Shown here one piece after another: positions 34,928 through 42,803 of a DNA stretch of 64,000 nucleotides. The first letter of the stretch is position 1, and the number at the start of each line of letters is the position of its first letter. The DNA comes from Bacteroides muris (ex Afrizal et al. 2022). GTDB lineage: Bacteria > Bacteroidota > Bacteroidia > Bacteroidales > Bacteroidaceae. The DNA is taken from positions 1 to 64,000 of the forward strand of contig NZ_SRYZ01000004.1 of the NCBI RefSeq assembly GCF_004793475.1, written 5' to 3'. The notes below the pieces were generated by a model. That model was not told the origin of the DNA and did no database searches. It was given only the letters and a program-made list of their open reading frames with translations. A program made the position numbers and the translations under genes.

Positions 34928-35035
34928 ATGGTATATTTAATTAGATTGAAACTCGTAATTTTGAAAGCTTTGCCGCAAATAGCACAATGTTTGAGCATTA
35001 AAGTTACAGATTTGATTGAAAAACGTGGAGAATGA
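34928..35035 (+). pseudogene. C-terminal remnant of an HTH regulator upstream of the restriction genes
   Basis: A 35-codon frame reads MVYLIRLKLVILKALPQIAQ then CLSIKVTDLIEKRGE. The second half matches the end of XRE-type regulators (LP-I-A-L-I-V-DLI). Its stop overlaps the following ATG in the arrangement ATGA. It is probably what is left of a controller protein for the restriction operon. It might still be translated and couple to the next gene. Confidence 0.5.
34956..34963 (+). promoter_or_regulatory. Possible -7 element before the restriction operon
   Basis: TAATTTTG matches TAnnTTTG and lies inside the HTH remnant, 76 bases before the first endonuclease. There is no clear -33. Confidence 0.35.
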
Positions 35036-35799
35036 TTATTATGAACCAAGAATTGATAAATAAGATTTCAGATTACGTAGAAAAAAACGTAGGTGAGTTT
35101 CATGCTGCAAGAATAGCAAAACTACAAAAGATAAATCTTAAGGAATTGCTTTCACGTAAGAATCCATATATGTTCAAGGCGAAGAATATTGTTACTGCAG
35201 GGGCTATGGTAGAGAATCTGGCCTCTGTTTATATGTCTTCTGCCGAAGAAAGCATATTTGGGAACTGGATGGAAGGCATTGCACATTTTGTGGCAGAAAC
35301 TGTTTATTCAGGCTATAAATCTTCTGCAGAGGGGATTGATCTTGAATTTGATAAGGAGGGGGTACACTATTTTGTATCTGTCAAGTCCGGTCCGTCATGG
35401 AGCAACTCAACTTCGATGAAAAAGCAAAAAGAGCAATTTGTTAAGGCTGTAAAAGTGTTCAACACAAGCCGTAAGGCTGTAGCAACCATGTGTGTTGAGG
35501 GATGTTGTTATGGAAATGACAACAAAACATATAACGATAGTACCCATGAGAAGTACTGCGGTGAAAAATTTTGGGCTCTTATATCCGGTGAACCTACGTT
35601 GTTTATTGATATCATTGAACCACTTGGATATAAAGCCAAGGAGAAGAATGAAGAATATTTTAAGGCATATGGGCGAATGATAAACAAGTTTACTCAGGAG
35701 TTTATTAAGGATTATTGTAGCGATAATGGCGATATAGACTGGAATAAAATAGTTAGGCTTAATGCTGCTATCAAATCATTAAAACCAACAAAGAACTAA
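35032..35799 (+). CDS. PmeII family type II restriction endonuclease
   Basis: 255 aa. The sequence resembles PmeII-type restriction enzymes: ELLSRKNPYMFKAKNI (about 43-58), the nuclease core SSAEGIDLEFDKEGVHYFVS continuing VKSGPSWSN (about 100-130; Asp plus V-K, a PD-(D/E)XK-type site), VEGCCYGND, and the C-terminal EPLGYKAKEKNEEY. The first ATG overlaps the upstream HTH remnant stop. ATG at 35041 (MNQELINK) has better Shine-Dalgarno spacing. Four bases separate it from a second restriction gene. The recognition site cannot be read from sequence. Confidence 0.75.
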   Translation: MIIMNQELINKISDYVEKNVGEFHAARIAKLQKINLKELLSRKNPYMFKAKNIVTAGAMVENLASVYMSSAEESIFGNWMEGIAHFVAETVYSGYKSSAEGIDLEFDKEGVHYFVSVKSGPSWSNSTSMKKQKEQFVKAVKVFNTSRKAVATMCVEGCCYGNDNKTYNDSTHEKYCGEKFWALISGEPTLFIDIIEPLGYKAKEKNEEYFKAYGRMINKFTQEFIKDYCSDNGDIDWNKIVRLNAAIKSLKPTKN

Positions 35800-35803
35800 G
35801 TTT

Positions 35804-36679
35804 ATGTTTTTTTTCTTCTTTAACGAACCAGACGAAAAGAATGTAACAAGATACGAGAGTGTGTCCGAAGCCACTTTATCCATCATACAAGACATGATGG
35901 ATAAAGTCATGGATAGAGTTCTGGTATCAGATCCTTTCGTCACTGAGAAGCATCGTGCTAATAAGCCTCTATATGCTGCCCTTGTACCTGATGAAATATT
36001 TAAGGGGTCACATTTTGAGCGTAGATTTGTTACTCCTTTTGGCTCTGCATGGGAGAAACTTGCGGTTGCTGTTGGGAAAGTATACCATGGACATTGCATA
36101 AAAGGATGTACTATAGAAGGAAGTGTTGGTGAGGAAAGCCTCCGAAGAATTCAAGAAGTGCTGAATAGGCTGGAGCATGGCTTTGATGGAAAAAAGAGAT
36201 TGAAGCCAAGCTGGAATGAAGAATTGACGTATATTCTGGAAGGTGGAGGGGAACCAATACCCGTAAGCGTAACCTGTGATATTTTAATTAAGAGCGAAAG
36301 AACTGGTAAGAATTATGCATTCGAGTTGAAAGGTCCTTTGCCCAACAGTGATCAGACTAAAGTCAGCAAAGAGAAAATGTTTAAACTACTTGCCATGGAG
36401 GGGCATCCTATAGATGAAACATTTTATACTCTCCCCTATAACCCTTATGGTAAAAAAGAAAACTACAACTGGTCTTTTCCTAACCGATGGTTCAACATGA
36501 AGGAAGACAAATCGGTACTTATTGGTGAGGAACTATGGGATTTTATAGGCGGTGCAGGAACTTACCAAAACTTTATTAAAGAGATTAATAAGCTGGGCAA
36601 GCATTACAAAGAAAGAATATATAGAGAATTCTTGGGAATTGAACCACCCGAAGGATTTGATAAAGACACATTGAAATAA
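35804..36679 (+). CDS. TdeIII family type II restriction endonuclease
   Basis: 291 aa, starting MFFFFFNEPDEKN. Features fitting TdeIII-type enzymes are FERRFVTPFGSAWEKLAVAV (about 68-87), the PD-(D/E)XK core VTCDILIKSERTGKNYAFEL then KGPLP (D near 155, E-X-K near 170), YTLPYNPYGKKENYNWSFPN, and GEELWDFIGGAGTYQ. It is unrelated to the PmeII-like gene just upstream, so the locus has two different nucleases. It is followed after five bases by the methyltransferase. The family call is from characteristic motifs and is fairly but not fully secure. Confidence 0.7.
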   Translation: MFFFFFNEPDEKNVTRYESVSEATLSIIQDMMDKVMDRVLVSDPFVTEKHRANKPLYAALVPDEIFKGSHFERRFVTPFGSAWEKLAVAVGKVYHGHCIKGCTIEGSVGEESLRRIQEVLNRLEHGFDGKKRLKPSWNEELTYILEGGGEPIPVSVTCDILIKSERTGKNYAFELKGPLPNSDQTKVSKEKMFKLLAMEGHPIDETFYTLPYNPYGKKENYNWSFPNRWFNMKEDKSVLIGEELWDFIGGAGTYQNFIKEINKLGKHYKERIYREFLGIEPPEGFDKDTLK

Positions 36680-36684
36680 TACAG

Positions 36685-38661
36685 ATGGCAAATTTTTCGT
36701 TTATAGACCTTTTTGCTGGTATTGGAGGATTTAGGCTTGCACTTGAGAGTGTAGGTGGAACTTGTTTAGGCTTCAGTGAAATAGCTCCGGATGCAATAAA
36801 TACTTATTGTAAGAATTTCAATGAGTCAGAAGGATTCAATTTTGGCGATATTACAAAACTCAAGGAGCTGCCTGAACATGATTTTATGACGGCTGGTGTT
36901 CCATGTCAAAGTTGGTCAATTGCAGGTAAGAATCTTGGATTTGATGATGACCGTGGGCAACTCTGGAACGATACACTTTACCTGTTGAATAAAGTACGTC
37001 CCAAGGCTTTTATTTTTGAGAACGTAAAGGGGTTGTCTGACCCTCGTAATCAGAAAGCACTTGATTACATTCTCGAACGTATCAATCAGGCTGGGTATCA
37101 TGCCCGTAAATATGTATTGAACGCTTACGACTATGGCGTCCCTCAAACGCGTGTGCGCATTTATATTATCGGATTCAAAGAAGAACGTTATCTCAAAAAA
37201 TTTGTCCTTCCGGCACCGTTCCCGGGGCAGGTACGCTTGTGTGATGTATTGGATGACTGTGAGATAAAAGAAAGAGTTCAGCGTGAAGAGCATAAAGCAC
37301 GTTGGAGCCTTTCGTGTAACGAGAAAGGTTTTAATGACTATTTTCTTTTTAATGACCTCCGCAATGGGGATACGACTATTCATTCATGGGATATCGTTGA
37401 CACCACAAAGCGAGAGAAGGACATTTGTTATTTGTTACTGAGTAATAGAAGAAAGAAAGAGTATGGTGAACTTGACGGTAATCCTCTCTCTCTCTCTCAT
37501 TTCCAAGGATTGGATGTAACCATAACAAGGCAGGAGTTAGAGCAACTTGTGCGTAAGAATATTCTCAAACATGTAGAGTATCTGTATGAAATAGTTGAGC
37601 AGAAACACAATTTGAGTGAAGCGGCAGAATTACTGCTTTCTTTGAACAACAACCGGATGTTGAACATCGGGCAATTGAAAAATAACAGAGAAGTAAAGAA
37701 ACTGAAAATAAAGGTTCTGGAAACTCTAAGCCAGTTGAAAGAAGACAATATCATCCGTTGTACGGAGGTTCGCTATGATTTCAAGAATACCAAGATAAGT
37801 ACAGGATTAGATGGTGTTAACCGCATATTTCTTCCTACATGCAAGATTTATCCGACACTTGTAGCCAGTGACACGAACGACTTCGTTTCAACAGAATCAA
37901 TTGATGCTGATACTATAGCCGAATTTCGGGACTTATTTATGCAACGGGTTTTCCGTCCTGGCAACTATCGGAAAATTACCAAATCTGAAGCGTGCCGCAT
38001 TCAAGGTTTTCCCGATAATTATAGGTTGCCGCCGACACGTCCAAGATGGATGAAGTTGATAGGTAACAGCGTAGCCGTGCCGGTCATCAAAGTACTTGCG
38101 AATGCAGTTGTAAATACAGGCGTGTTTGAGGGGCAAGGCGATATCGCTGTCAAAAAGTCGAAGCAGCGTATTAAGCAACTTGATTTTCTTGGTCTTTTTG
38201 AGAAATATGCAGATGCGAGTATCATTGAAAATACAATGGTGCATGAAGATACAGCCGAATACCGCATATCTCCAACTCGTAAGCTGTACTTGGATTTCAC
38301 GAAAAACTGCTTGATAAGTTTTGTGAAGGAAGACAACTTTGAACAATATCTTGAGCAGTCGGCAAAAATTTACTATACTGGCAAGAAGTTTCCTTCAAGT
38401 GTTGCGCTGAACGAGCTTTACTATTTCATGCCATACCTAAAGGGAAAGGGGGTACGTGACCTTTACTTCATCAAGATGGCACGTGTGGGTACTCGTAAGG
38501 AAGGTCAATCAGGCAATGATCCTAACGACTTTAGACTGGTCTTCGAGATAGAATTTGTTGGTCAGCTGTTCGATGATTATAAGTTTGTTGAGCTGAAGAT
38601 ATGGAGAACTTTTACGGATACAACAATGCAGGAACTGTTGCGCAGGAACGGGCTGAAATAG
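36685..38661 (+). CDS. C5 cytosine DNA methyltransferase with long C-terminal extension
   Basis: 658 aa, much longer than the usual 330-420. The conserved C5-MTase motifs are in order: I, IDLFAGIGGFRLAL (7-20); IV, GVPCQSWSIAG with catalytic C74; VI, FENVKGL (about 112); VIII, QTRVRIYIIGF (about 151). Then comes a long target-recognition region, IX/X RIQGFPDNY and LIGNSVAVPV near 438-462. Residues about 470-658 form an additional domain (including YFMPYLKGKGVRDLYFIKMA) that was not recognised. Last gene of the restriction operon, ending at a palindrome-rich terminator region. Confidence 0.9.
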   Translation: MANFSFIDLFAGIGGFRLALESVGGTCLGFSEIAPDAINTYCKNFNESEGFNFGDITKLKELPEHDFMTAGVPCQSWSIAGKNLGFDDDRGQLWNDTLYLLNKVRPKAFIFENVKGLSDPRNQKALDYILERINQAGYHARKYVLNAYDYGVPQTRVRIYIIGFKEERYLKKFVLPAPFPGQVRLCDVLDDCEIKERVQREEHKARWSLSCNEKGFNDYFLFNDLRNGDTTIHSWDIVDTTKREKDICYLLLSNRRKKEYGELDGNPLSLSHFQGLDVTITRQELEQLVRKNILKHVEYLYEIVEQKHNLSEAAELLLSLNNNRMLNIGQLKNNREVKKLKIKVLETLSQLKEDNIIRCTEVRYDFKNTKISTGLDGVNRIFLPTCKIYPTLVASDTNDFVSTESIDADTIAEFRDLFMQRVFRPGNYRKITKSEACRIQGFPDNYRLPPTRPRWMKLIGNSVAVPVIKVLANAVVNTGVFEGQGDIAVKKSKQRIKQLDFLGLFEKYADASIIENTMVHEDTAEYRISPTRKLYLDFTKNCLISFVKEDNFEQYLEQSAKIYYTGKKFPSSVALNELYYFMPYLKGKGVRDLYFIKMARVGTRKEGQSGNDPNDFRLVFEIEFVGQLFDDYKFVELKIWRTFTDTTMQELLRRNGLK

Positions 38662-38676
38662 CTTGTTGTTGGAACT

Positions 38677-38757
38677 ATAGATGCAGCGTGTTCCATCTAT
38701 ATATGCAACGCGTTGCATATATAGATCCAGCAAACCGGAAATATACATGCAACGCGG
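38677..38757. repeat. Palindromic units around GCAACGCG, including a perfect 32-bp palindrome
   Basis: ATCTATATATGCAACG and its exact reverse complement lie back to back at 38695-38726. Flanking units (TATAGATGCAGCGTG...; ATACATGCAACGCGGTAT) repeat the same word. The array separates the convergent methyltransferase and CoA-transferase genes. Confidence 0.85.
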
Positions 38758-38767
38758 TATATCTTTC

Positions 38768-38791
38768 GGGCGGTTTTTCTCCGCCTTTTTA
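38768..38791 (+). terminator. Terminator of the restriction-modification operon
   Basis: GGGCGG and CCGCC form a short stem with a T-rich loop, followed by TTTTT. Confidence 0.65.
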
Positions 38792-38800
38792 GGGAGCAGT

Positions 38801-40297
38801 TTATTTATACTGTGCCCAGTCTACATTCTTCATGTCTCCACTTTTGGCCAGCTCAGCGTGCATAGCCAGTGCAGCGCGCAGGGCATGGGGAGTCTGTGAC
38901 TTGCCGTCGGTCAGTTTCAGGTAATCCCACAGAATGTTCTTGTAGTCCGGATGGACACAGTTTTCGATGATGGCTTGTGCACGTTCTTTCGGACTCTTGC
39001 CACGGAGGTCGGCCACACCTTGTTCGGTGATGATGATGTTGACGTCGTGTTCCGTGTGGTCCATGTGCGAAACCATCGGCACGATAGCCGAGATTTTACC
39101 TTCCTTGGCAACGGACGGACAAGTGAAGATGGAGATATAGGCATTGCGGGTGAAGTCACCGCTTCCGCCGATGCCGTTCATCATCTTGGTTCCGCCGATG
39201 TGCGTGGAGTTCACGTTGCCGTAGATGTCGGCTTCGATGGCGGTGTTGATGGAGATAACACCGAGTCGGCGCACCACTTCCGGGCTGTTGGAGATTTCCG
39301 ACGGACGGAGCACCAGCTTGTCGCGGAAGAAGTCCATATCCTGGTAGATGCCTTCCAGACAGTCGTTCGTCACGGTCAGCGAGCAGGCGCTGCCGAATTT
39401 CACTCGGCCTTCGCGGATAAGTCCGATAACGGAGTTCTGGATAACTTCTGTGTACATTTCGAAGGCGGGGATGGTCTTGTCACGTCCCAGAGCGCCCAGT
39501 ACGGCATTGGCGATGTTGCCCACGCCCGATTGCAGCGGCAGGAAGGTGGGCGGGATGATGCCGCGCTTCATGTCGGCGGCAAGGAAGTCGGCCACGTTCT
39601 GTCCGATTTTGTCGGTCAGCGGGTCGGCATCGGCAAAGCCGCGTGCTTCGTCCGGCCAGTCGGTCTCCACTACGCCTGCGATTTTTTTCGGGTCTACCTG
39701 AATGTAGGGCAGTCCGATGCGGTCGCTCGACTTGTAGATGGGGATTTCGCGGCGGTAGGGCGGGTCGAGAGGCTCGTAGACGTCGTGCAGGCCCATGGCA
39801 CTCTTGCTGTGGGCGGCATTCAGCTCTACGATAATCCGGTCGGCCAGGCGGCAGACGGTCGGAGAGATACCGCCGGCAGCCGTCAGGTAGATTTTACCGT
39901 CTTCGGTCACTTCGCATGCCTCGATGATGGCGACGTTTACTTTTCCCATGAAACCGTAGCGCACTTCCTGAGCCATTTGCGAGAGGTGGATGTCGTTGTA
40001 GGCTATCTCACCGTTGTTCACGGCTTTGCGGAAATCCACGTTGGTAGTGTAGGGGGCACGGTAACGGATAGCTTTAGCGCGTGAAAGAATGCCGTCGCAG
40101 GAATCGCCGGTAGAGGCACCGGTGAAAATGCCTATCTGGAACGGGTTTCCTTTCGCATGCTCCGCTTCTGCGATTCTTGCAAGTTCAGCCGTGACGGCTT
40201 TGGCTGTTCCTGCGGGGGTGAATCCGCTCAAGCCGATGTTGTAGCCATGTTTGATGAGGCTCGCAGCTTCTGCTGCCGAAATGTAATTGAGTGCCAT
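38801..40297 (-). CDS. Acetyl-CoA hydrolase / succinate CoA-transferase family protein
   Basis: This 498-aa class I CoA-transferase belongs to the AarC/Cat1 group. It most likely swaps CoA between succinate and acetate or propionate in fermentative succinate-propionate metabolism. The expected catalytic glutamate lies in SINTAIEADIYGNVNSTH (about residues 333-350). It is followed by the oxyanion/CoA-binding stretch NGIGGSGDFTRNAYIS and by HTEHDVNIIITEQGVADLRG. Full length. It seems monocistronic. Substrate preference (acetate, propionate or butyrate) cannot be settled from sequence. Confidence 0.9.
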   Translation of the reverse strand: MALNYISAAEAASLIKHGYNIGLSGFTPAGTAKAVTAELARIAEAEHAKGNPFQIGIFTGASTGDSCDGILSRAKAIRYRAPYTTNVDFRKAVNNGEIAYNDIHLSQMAQEVRYGFMGKVNVAIIEACEVTEDGKIYLTAAGGISPTVCRLADRIIVELNAAHSKSAMGLHDVYEPLDPPYRREIPIYKSSDRIGLPYIQVDPKKIAGVVETDWPDEARGFADADPLTDKIGQNVADFLAADMKRGIIPPTFLPLQSGVGNIANAVLGALGRDKTIPAFEMYTEVIQNSVIGLIREGRVKFGSACSLTVTNDCLEGIYQDMDFFRDKLVLRPSEISNSPEVVRRLGVISINTAIEADIYGNVNSTHIGGTKMMNGIGGSGDFTRNAYISIFTCPSVAKEGKISAIVPMVSHMDHTEHDVNIIITEQGVADLRGKSPKERAQAIIENCVHPDYKNILWDYLKLTDGKSQTPHALRAALAMHAELAKSGDMKNVDWAQYK

Positions 40298-40391
40298 AAT
40301 ATAAATAGTTATTTTTCGTGTAAAGGTTCTGAAGGAATTCTTAAGTATTTGTCATAGCTTCTCCGTCATCAGTTCTCCATTATCCGCTGTC

Positions 40392-40772
40392 TTAATATTT
40401 CCGTTGAAGTATCTCTGACCAGATAATGGCTTTCCTCGCTTCCTCTGCCGAGTGGATGCCGTATTCGGATGTTGCTTCGTCGGGCTCCTGCGGATGGGAT
40501 GCGGGGGAGGGGGGCGAGGCCTTTATGGAAGTGTATTTGGATTTGGCGGACGGTTTGGATACCGTCTTCGGTTTGTTTGTCGGCTTGGGACCTTCGGGAA
40601 TAAAGCCGCCGTAAGTACCTCCGCCCCAGTTTTCGGGCAGCGGGTTGTCCACATCGGGCATAGGTATGCCGGGACTCTTGTCGGCATTCTTGTTTGTTTC
40701 TTTCTTAAACTGCCTGATGAGTCCGGTGGCTATGACAGCCGCAACTAACAGAAACTTGAAGACATCTTCCAT
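40392..40772 (-). CDS. Small membrane-anchored hypothetical protein
   Basis: 126 aa. One N-terminal hydrophobic helix (MEDVFKFLLVAAVIATGLI) is followed by a Pro/Lys/Ser-rich low-complexity linker (PKPTNKPKTVSKPSAKSK) and a conserved-looking end, HSAEEARKAIIWSEILQRKY. The start at MEDVFK has AAGGAAAG upstream; a longer reading would begin with TTG. A TAACTTTG promoter lies at 40825-40832 on the minus strand. No functional domain was recognised. Confidence 0.65.
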   Translation of the reverse strand: MEDVFKFLLVAAVIATGLIRQFKKETNKNADKSPGIPMPDVDNPLPENWGGGTYGGFIPEGPKPTNKPKTVSKPSAKSKYTSIKASPPSPASHPQEPDEATSEYGIHSAEEARKAIIWSEILQRKY

Positions 40773-40824
40773 AATTCTTTCCTTATTTTCCGCCCAAAGA
40801 CAGGGCAATTATCTCCGCTTTGGG

Positions 40825-40832
40825 CAAAGTTA
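40825..40832 (-). promoter_or_regulatory. -7 promoter element for the small membrane protein
   Basis: The minus strand reads TAACTTTG, an exact consensus match, 53 bases before the start. Confidence 0.5.
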
Positions 40833-40873
40833 ATTATTTAATCTGATTACGGGCAAGGAATCGGTAATAAAAA

Positions 40874-40905
40874 AGGGCAGCTTCACAGCTCCCCTTAATT
40901 TTTTT
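40874..40905 (+). terminator. Hairpin with T tract upstream of miaB
   Basis: GGGCAGCT and AGCTCCCC pair across a 4-base loop, followed after TTAA by seven T. There is no plus-strand gene before it, so it may end a short untranslated RNA or act as an attenuator. Confidence 0.45.
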
Positions 40906-40921
40906 AACCTAAACCTTAACT

Positions 40922-41023
40922 ATGAAAAAATCTAATGTTTCTTTCACTTCACAAATTTGTGAATTAATTTTCTCTATGCCAAATCCGCACTCGGAAAATG
41001 TTCGCTCTCTTAACATTAATTAG
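40922..41023 (+). CDS. Possible 33-codon small ORF upstream of miaB
   Basis: The ORF begins MKKSNVSFTSQICELIFSMP and ends with TAG at 41021-41023, right after the hairpin at 40874-40905. No Shine-Dalgarno or homology could be judged. Listed because the spacing after a terminator-like hairpin is suggestive. Confidence 0.25.
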   Translation: MKKSNVSFTSQICELIFSMPNPHSENVRSLNIN

Positions 41024-41096
41024 CTGACAGGTTGAAGATTGGCAATCTGTAATGGCATTTTTCTTCTATTTCATCAGTTTATTGGAAGGGAAGGAG

Positions 41097-41104
41097 TATC
41101 TTTG
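41097..41104 (+). promoter_or_regulatory. -7 promoter element for miaB
   Basis: TATCTTTG, exact consensus, 54 bases before the start codon. Confidence 0.6.
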
Positions 41105-41158
41105 CATCTTGAATGACAGATTTCAAAATGATATAAATTGATTTTAAACGAACTGATT

Positions 41159-42532
41159 ATGGAAAAAGCAACGGGAGCAGACTTTAAATCTGCAACTGCC
41201 GATGGCGACAAGAAATTGTTCATCGAGACCTACGGTTGCCAGATGAACGTGGCCGACAGTGAAGTGATAGCATCCGTCATGCAGATGGCGGGATATTCGG
41301 TGGCCGACACCCTGGAGGAAGCCGATGCCGTGTTTATGAATACCTGCTCCATCCGCGACAATGCGGAACAGAAGATTCTGAATCGTCTGGAATTCTTCCA
41401 CTCGCTCAGGAAGAAGAAACGCGGTCTGATAGTGGGTGTGCTGGGCTGTATGGCCGAGCGTGTGAAGAACGACTTGATTACCAACCATCATGTGGACCTG
41501 GTGGCGGGGCCGGATGCCTACCTCACCCTGCCCGAACTGATAGCGTCGGTAGAAGCCGGCGAGAAAGCCATCAACGTGGAGCTCTCCACTACAGAGACCT
41601 ATCGGGATGTCATCCCCTCACGCATCTGCGGAAACCACATCTCCGGATTCGTGTCCATCATGCGCGGCTGCAACAACTTCTGCACCTACTGCATCGTTCC
41701 CTACACCCGTGGCCGCGAGCGCAGCCGTGATGTGGATAGCATCCTGGGCGAAGTGGCCGACCTTGTGGCAAAGGGCTATAAGGAAGTCACCCTGCTGGGA
41801 CAGAACGTCAATTCCTACCGCTTCGAGAAACCGGACGAAGAGACGATTACCTTCCCGATGCTGCTCCGCACCGTGGCGGAGGCGGCGCCGGGCGTGCGTA
41901 TCCGTTTCACCACCTCGCACCCCAAGGACATGAGCGACGAAACCCTCCGGGTCATTGCCGACATGCCCAACGTGTGCAAGCACATCCACCTGCCGGTGCA
42001 GAGCGGAAGCAGCCGCATCCTGAAGTTGATGAACCGCAAGTACGACCGCGAGTGGTATATGGACCGCGTGGCAGCCATCCGCCGCATCATTCCCGATTGC
42101 GGCTTGTCTACGGACATATTCTCCGGTTTTCACAGTGAGACGGAGGAGGACCACCGGCTTTCCCTTTCGCTGATGGAGGAGTGCGGATACGATGCTGCCT
42201 TCATGTTCAAGTACAGCGAACGCCCCGGCACGCATGCTTCCAAGCACCTGCCGGACGACGTGCCCGAGGAAGTGAAGATTCGCCGTCTGAATGAAATCAT
42301 CGCCTTGCAGAACCGTCTTTCCGCCGAGGCCAATGCCCGTTGCGTAGGCAAGACCTACGAGGTGCTGGTGGAAGGCGTCAGCAAGCGCAGCCGCGACCAG
42401 TTGTTCGGGCGTACGGAGCAGAACCGTGTGGTGGTGTTCGACCGCGGCTCGCACCGTATAGGCGATTTTGTGATGGTGAAGATTACCGAATCCAGTTCGG
42501 CCACACTGAAGGGAGAAGAGGTGGCTGGCTGA
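41159..42532 (+). CDS. miaB: tRNA-2-methylthio-N6-dimethylallyladenosine synthase
   Basis: This radical SAM methylthiotransferase adds the 2-methylthio group to i6A37 of tRNAs that read UNN codons. 457 aa. The N-terminal UPF0004 domain supplies three cysteines for the auxiliary cluster (ETYGCQMNVADSE, NTCSIRDNAEQK, GVLGCMAERV). The radical SAM motif is CNNFCTYCIVPYTRGRERS near residue 178. A C-terminal TRAM domain ends in SATLKGEEV. The start at MEKATGADFK is chosen because the longer reading begins at TTG. Confidence 0.97.
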   Translation: MEKATGADFKSATADGDKKLFIETYGCQMNVADSEVIASVMQMAGYSVADTLEEADAVFMNTCSIRDNAEQKILNRLEFFHSLRKKKRGLIVGVLGCMAERVKNDLITNHHVDLVAGPDAYLTLPELIASVEAGEKAINVELSTTETYRDVIPSRICGNHISGFVSIMRGCNNFCTYCIVPYTRGRERSRDVDSILGEVADLVAKGYKEVTLLGQNVNSYRFEKPDEETITFPMLLRTVAEAAPGVRIRFTTSHPKDMSDETLRVIADMPNVCKHIHLPVQSGSSRILKLMNRKYDREWYMDRVAAIRRIIPDCGLSTDIFSGFHSETEEDHRLSLSLMEECGYDAAFMFKYSERPGTHASKHLPDDVPEEVKIRRLNEIIALQNRLSAEANARCVGKTYEVLVEGVSKRSRDQLFGRTEQNRVVVFDRGSHRIGDFVMVKITESSSATLKGEEVAG

Positions 42533-42578
42533 AGGGACAAGACACAGACTTCGTCAAGGAGCTGTAGGAGCCGGAGGC

Positions 42579-42705
42579 GTGTCATAATGCCCCAATAAAA
42601 AAATTTGAGGGTGTGTCCTCTGTTCTTTAAGAAATTAACCCTGCCACAGCTATCTGTAGCAGGGGTAAATCTTTCTATTCGGGCATTATGACACACCCTC
42701 AAATT
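42579..42705. repeat. MITE-like element with nested inverted repeats
   Basis: GTGTCATAATGCCC (42579-42592) and AATTTGAGGGTGTGTC (42602-42617) are both exact reverse complements of parts of one right arm (42681-42705). The core 42606-42702 is bounded by GAGGGTGTGTC/GACACACCCTC. An internal hairpin is ACCCTGC...GCAGGGGT. There is no coding capacity. It lies between convergent miaB and an outer-membrane-like gene. Confidence 0.6.
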
Positions 42706-42803
42706 CTTCGAAAAAAGGGAGGGGCACTTCCTTTGGCGAGTTGCCGGGGCCGAATAACCCTCTTTAACGGCTGCCGGTACCTCCGGCGCATGGATGGTGC
42801 CGG

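Larger units (their letters stand above)
40809..41158. other. Divergent intergenic region before miaB
   Basis: The 350-base gap contains a minus promoter (40825-40832), a hairpin with T tract (40874-40905), a possible 33-codon ORF (40922-41023) and the miaB promoter (41097-41104). Confidence 0.5.

Noticed and set aside
38951-40084. Plus-strand open frame of 377 codons opposite the CoA-transferase
   Set aside because: Antisense to a well-conserved enzyme; Val/Gly/His-rich composition without any motif.
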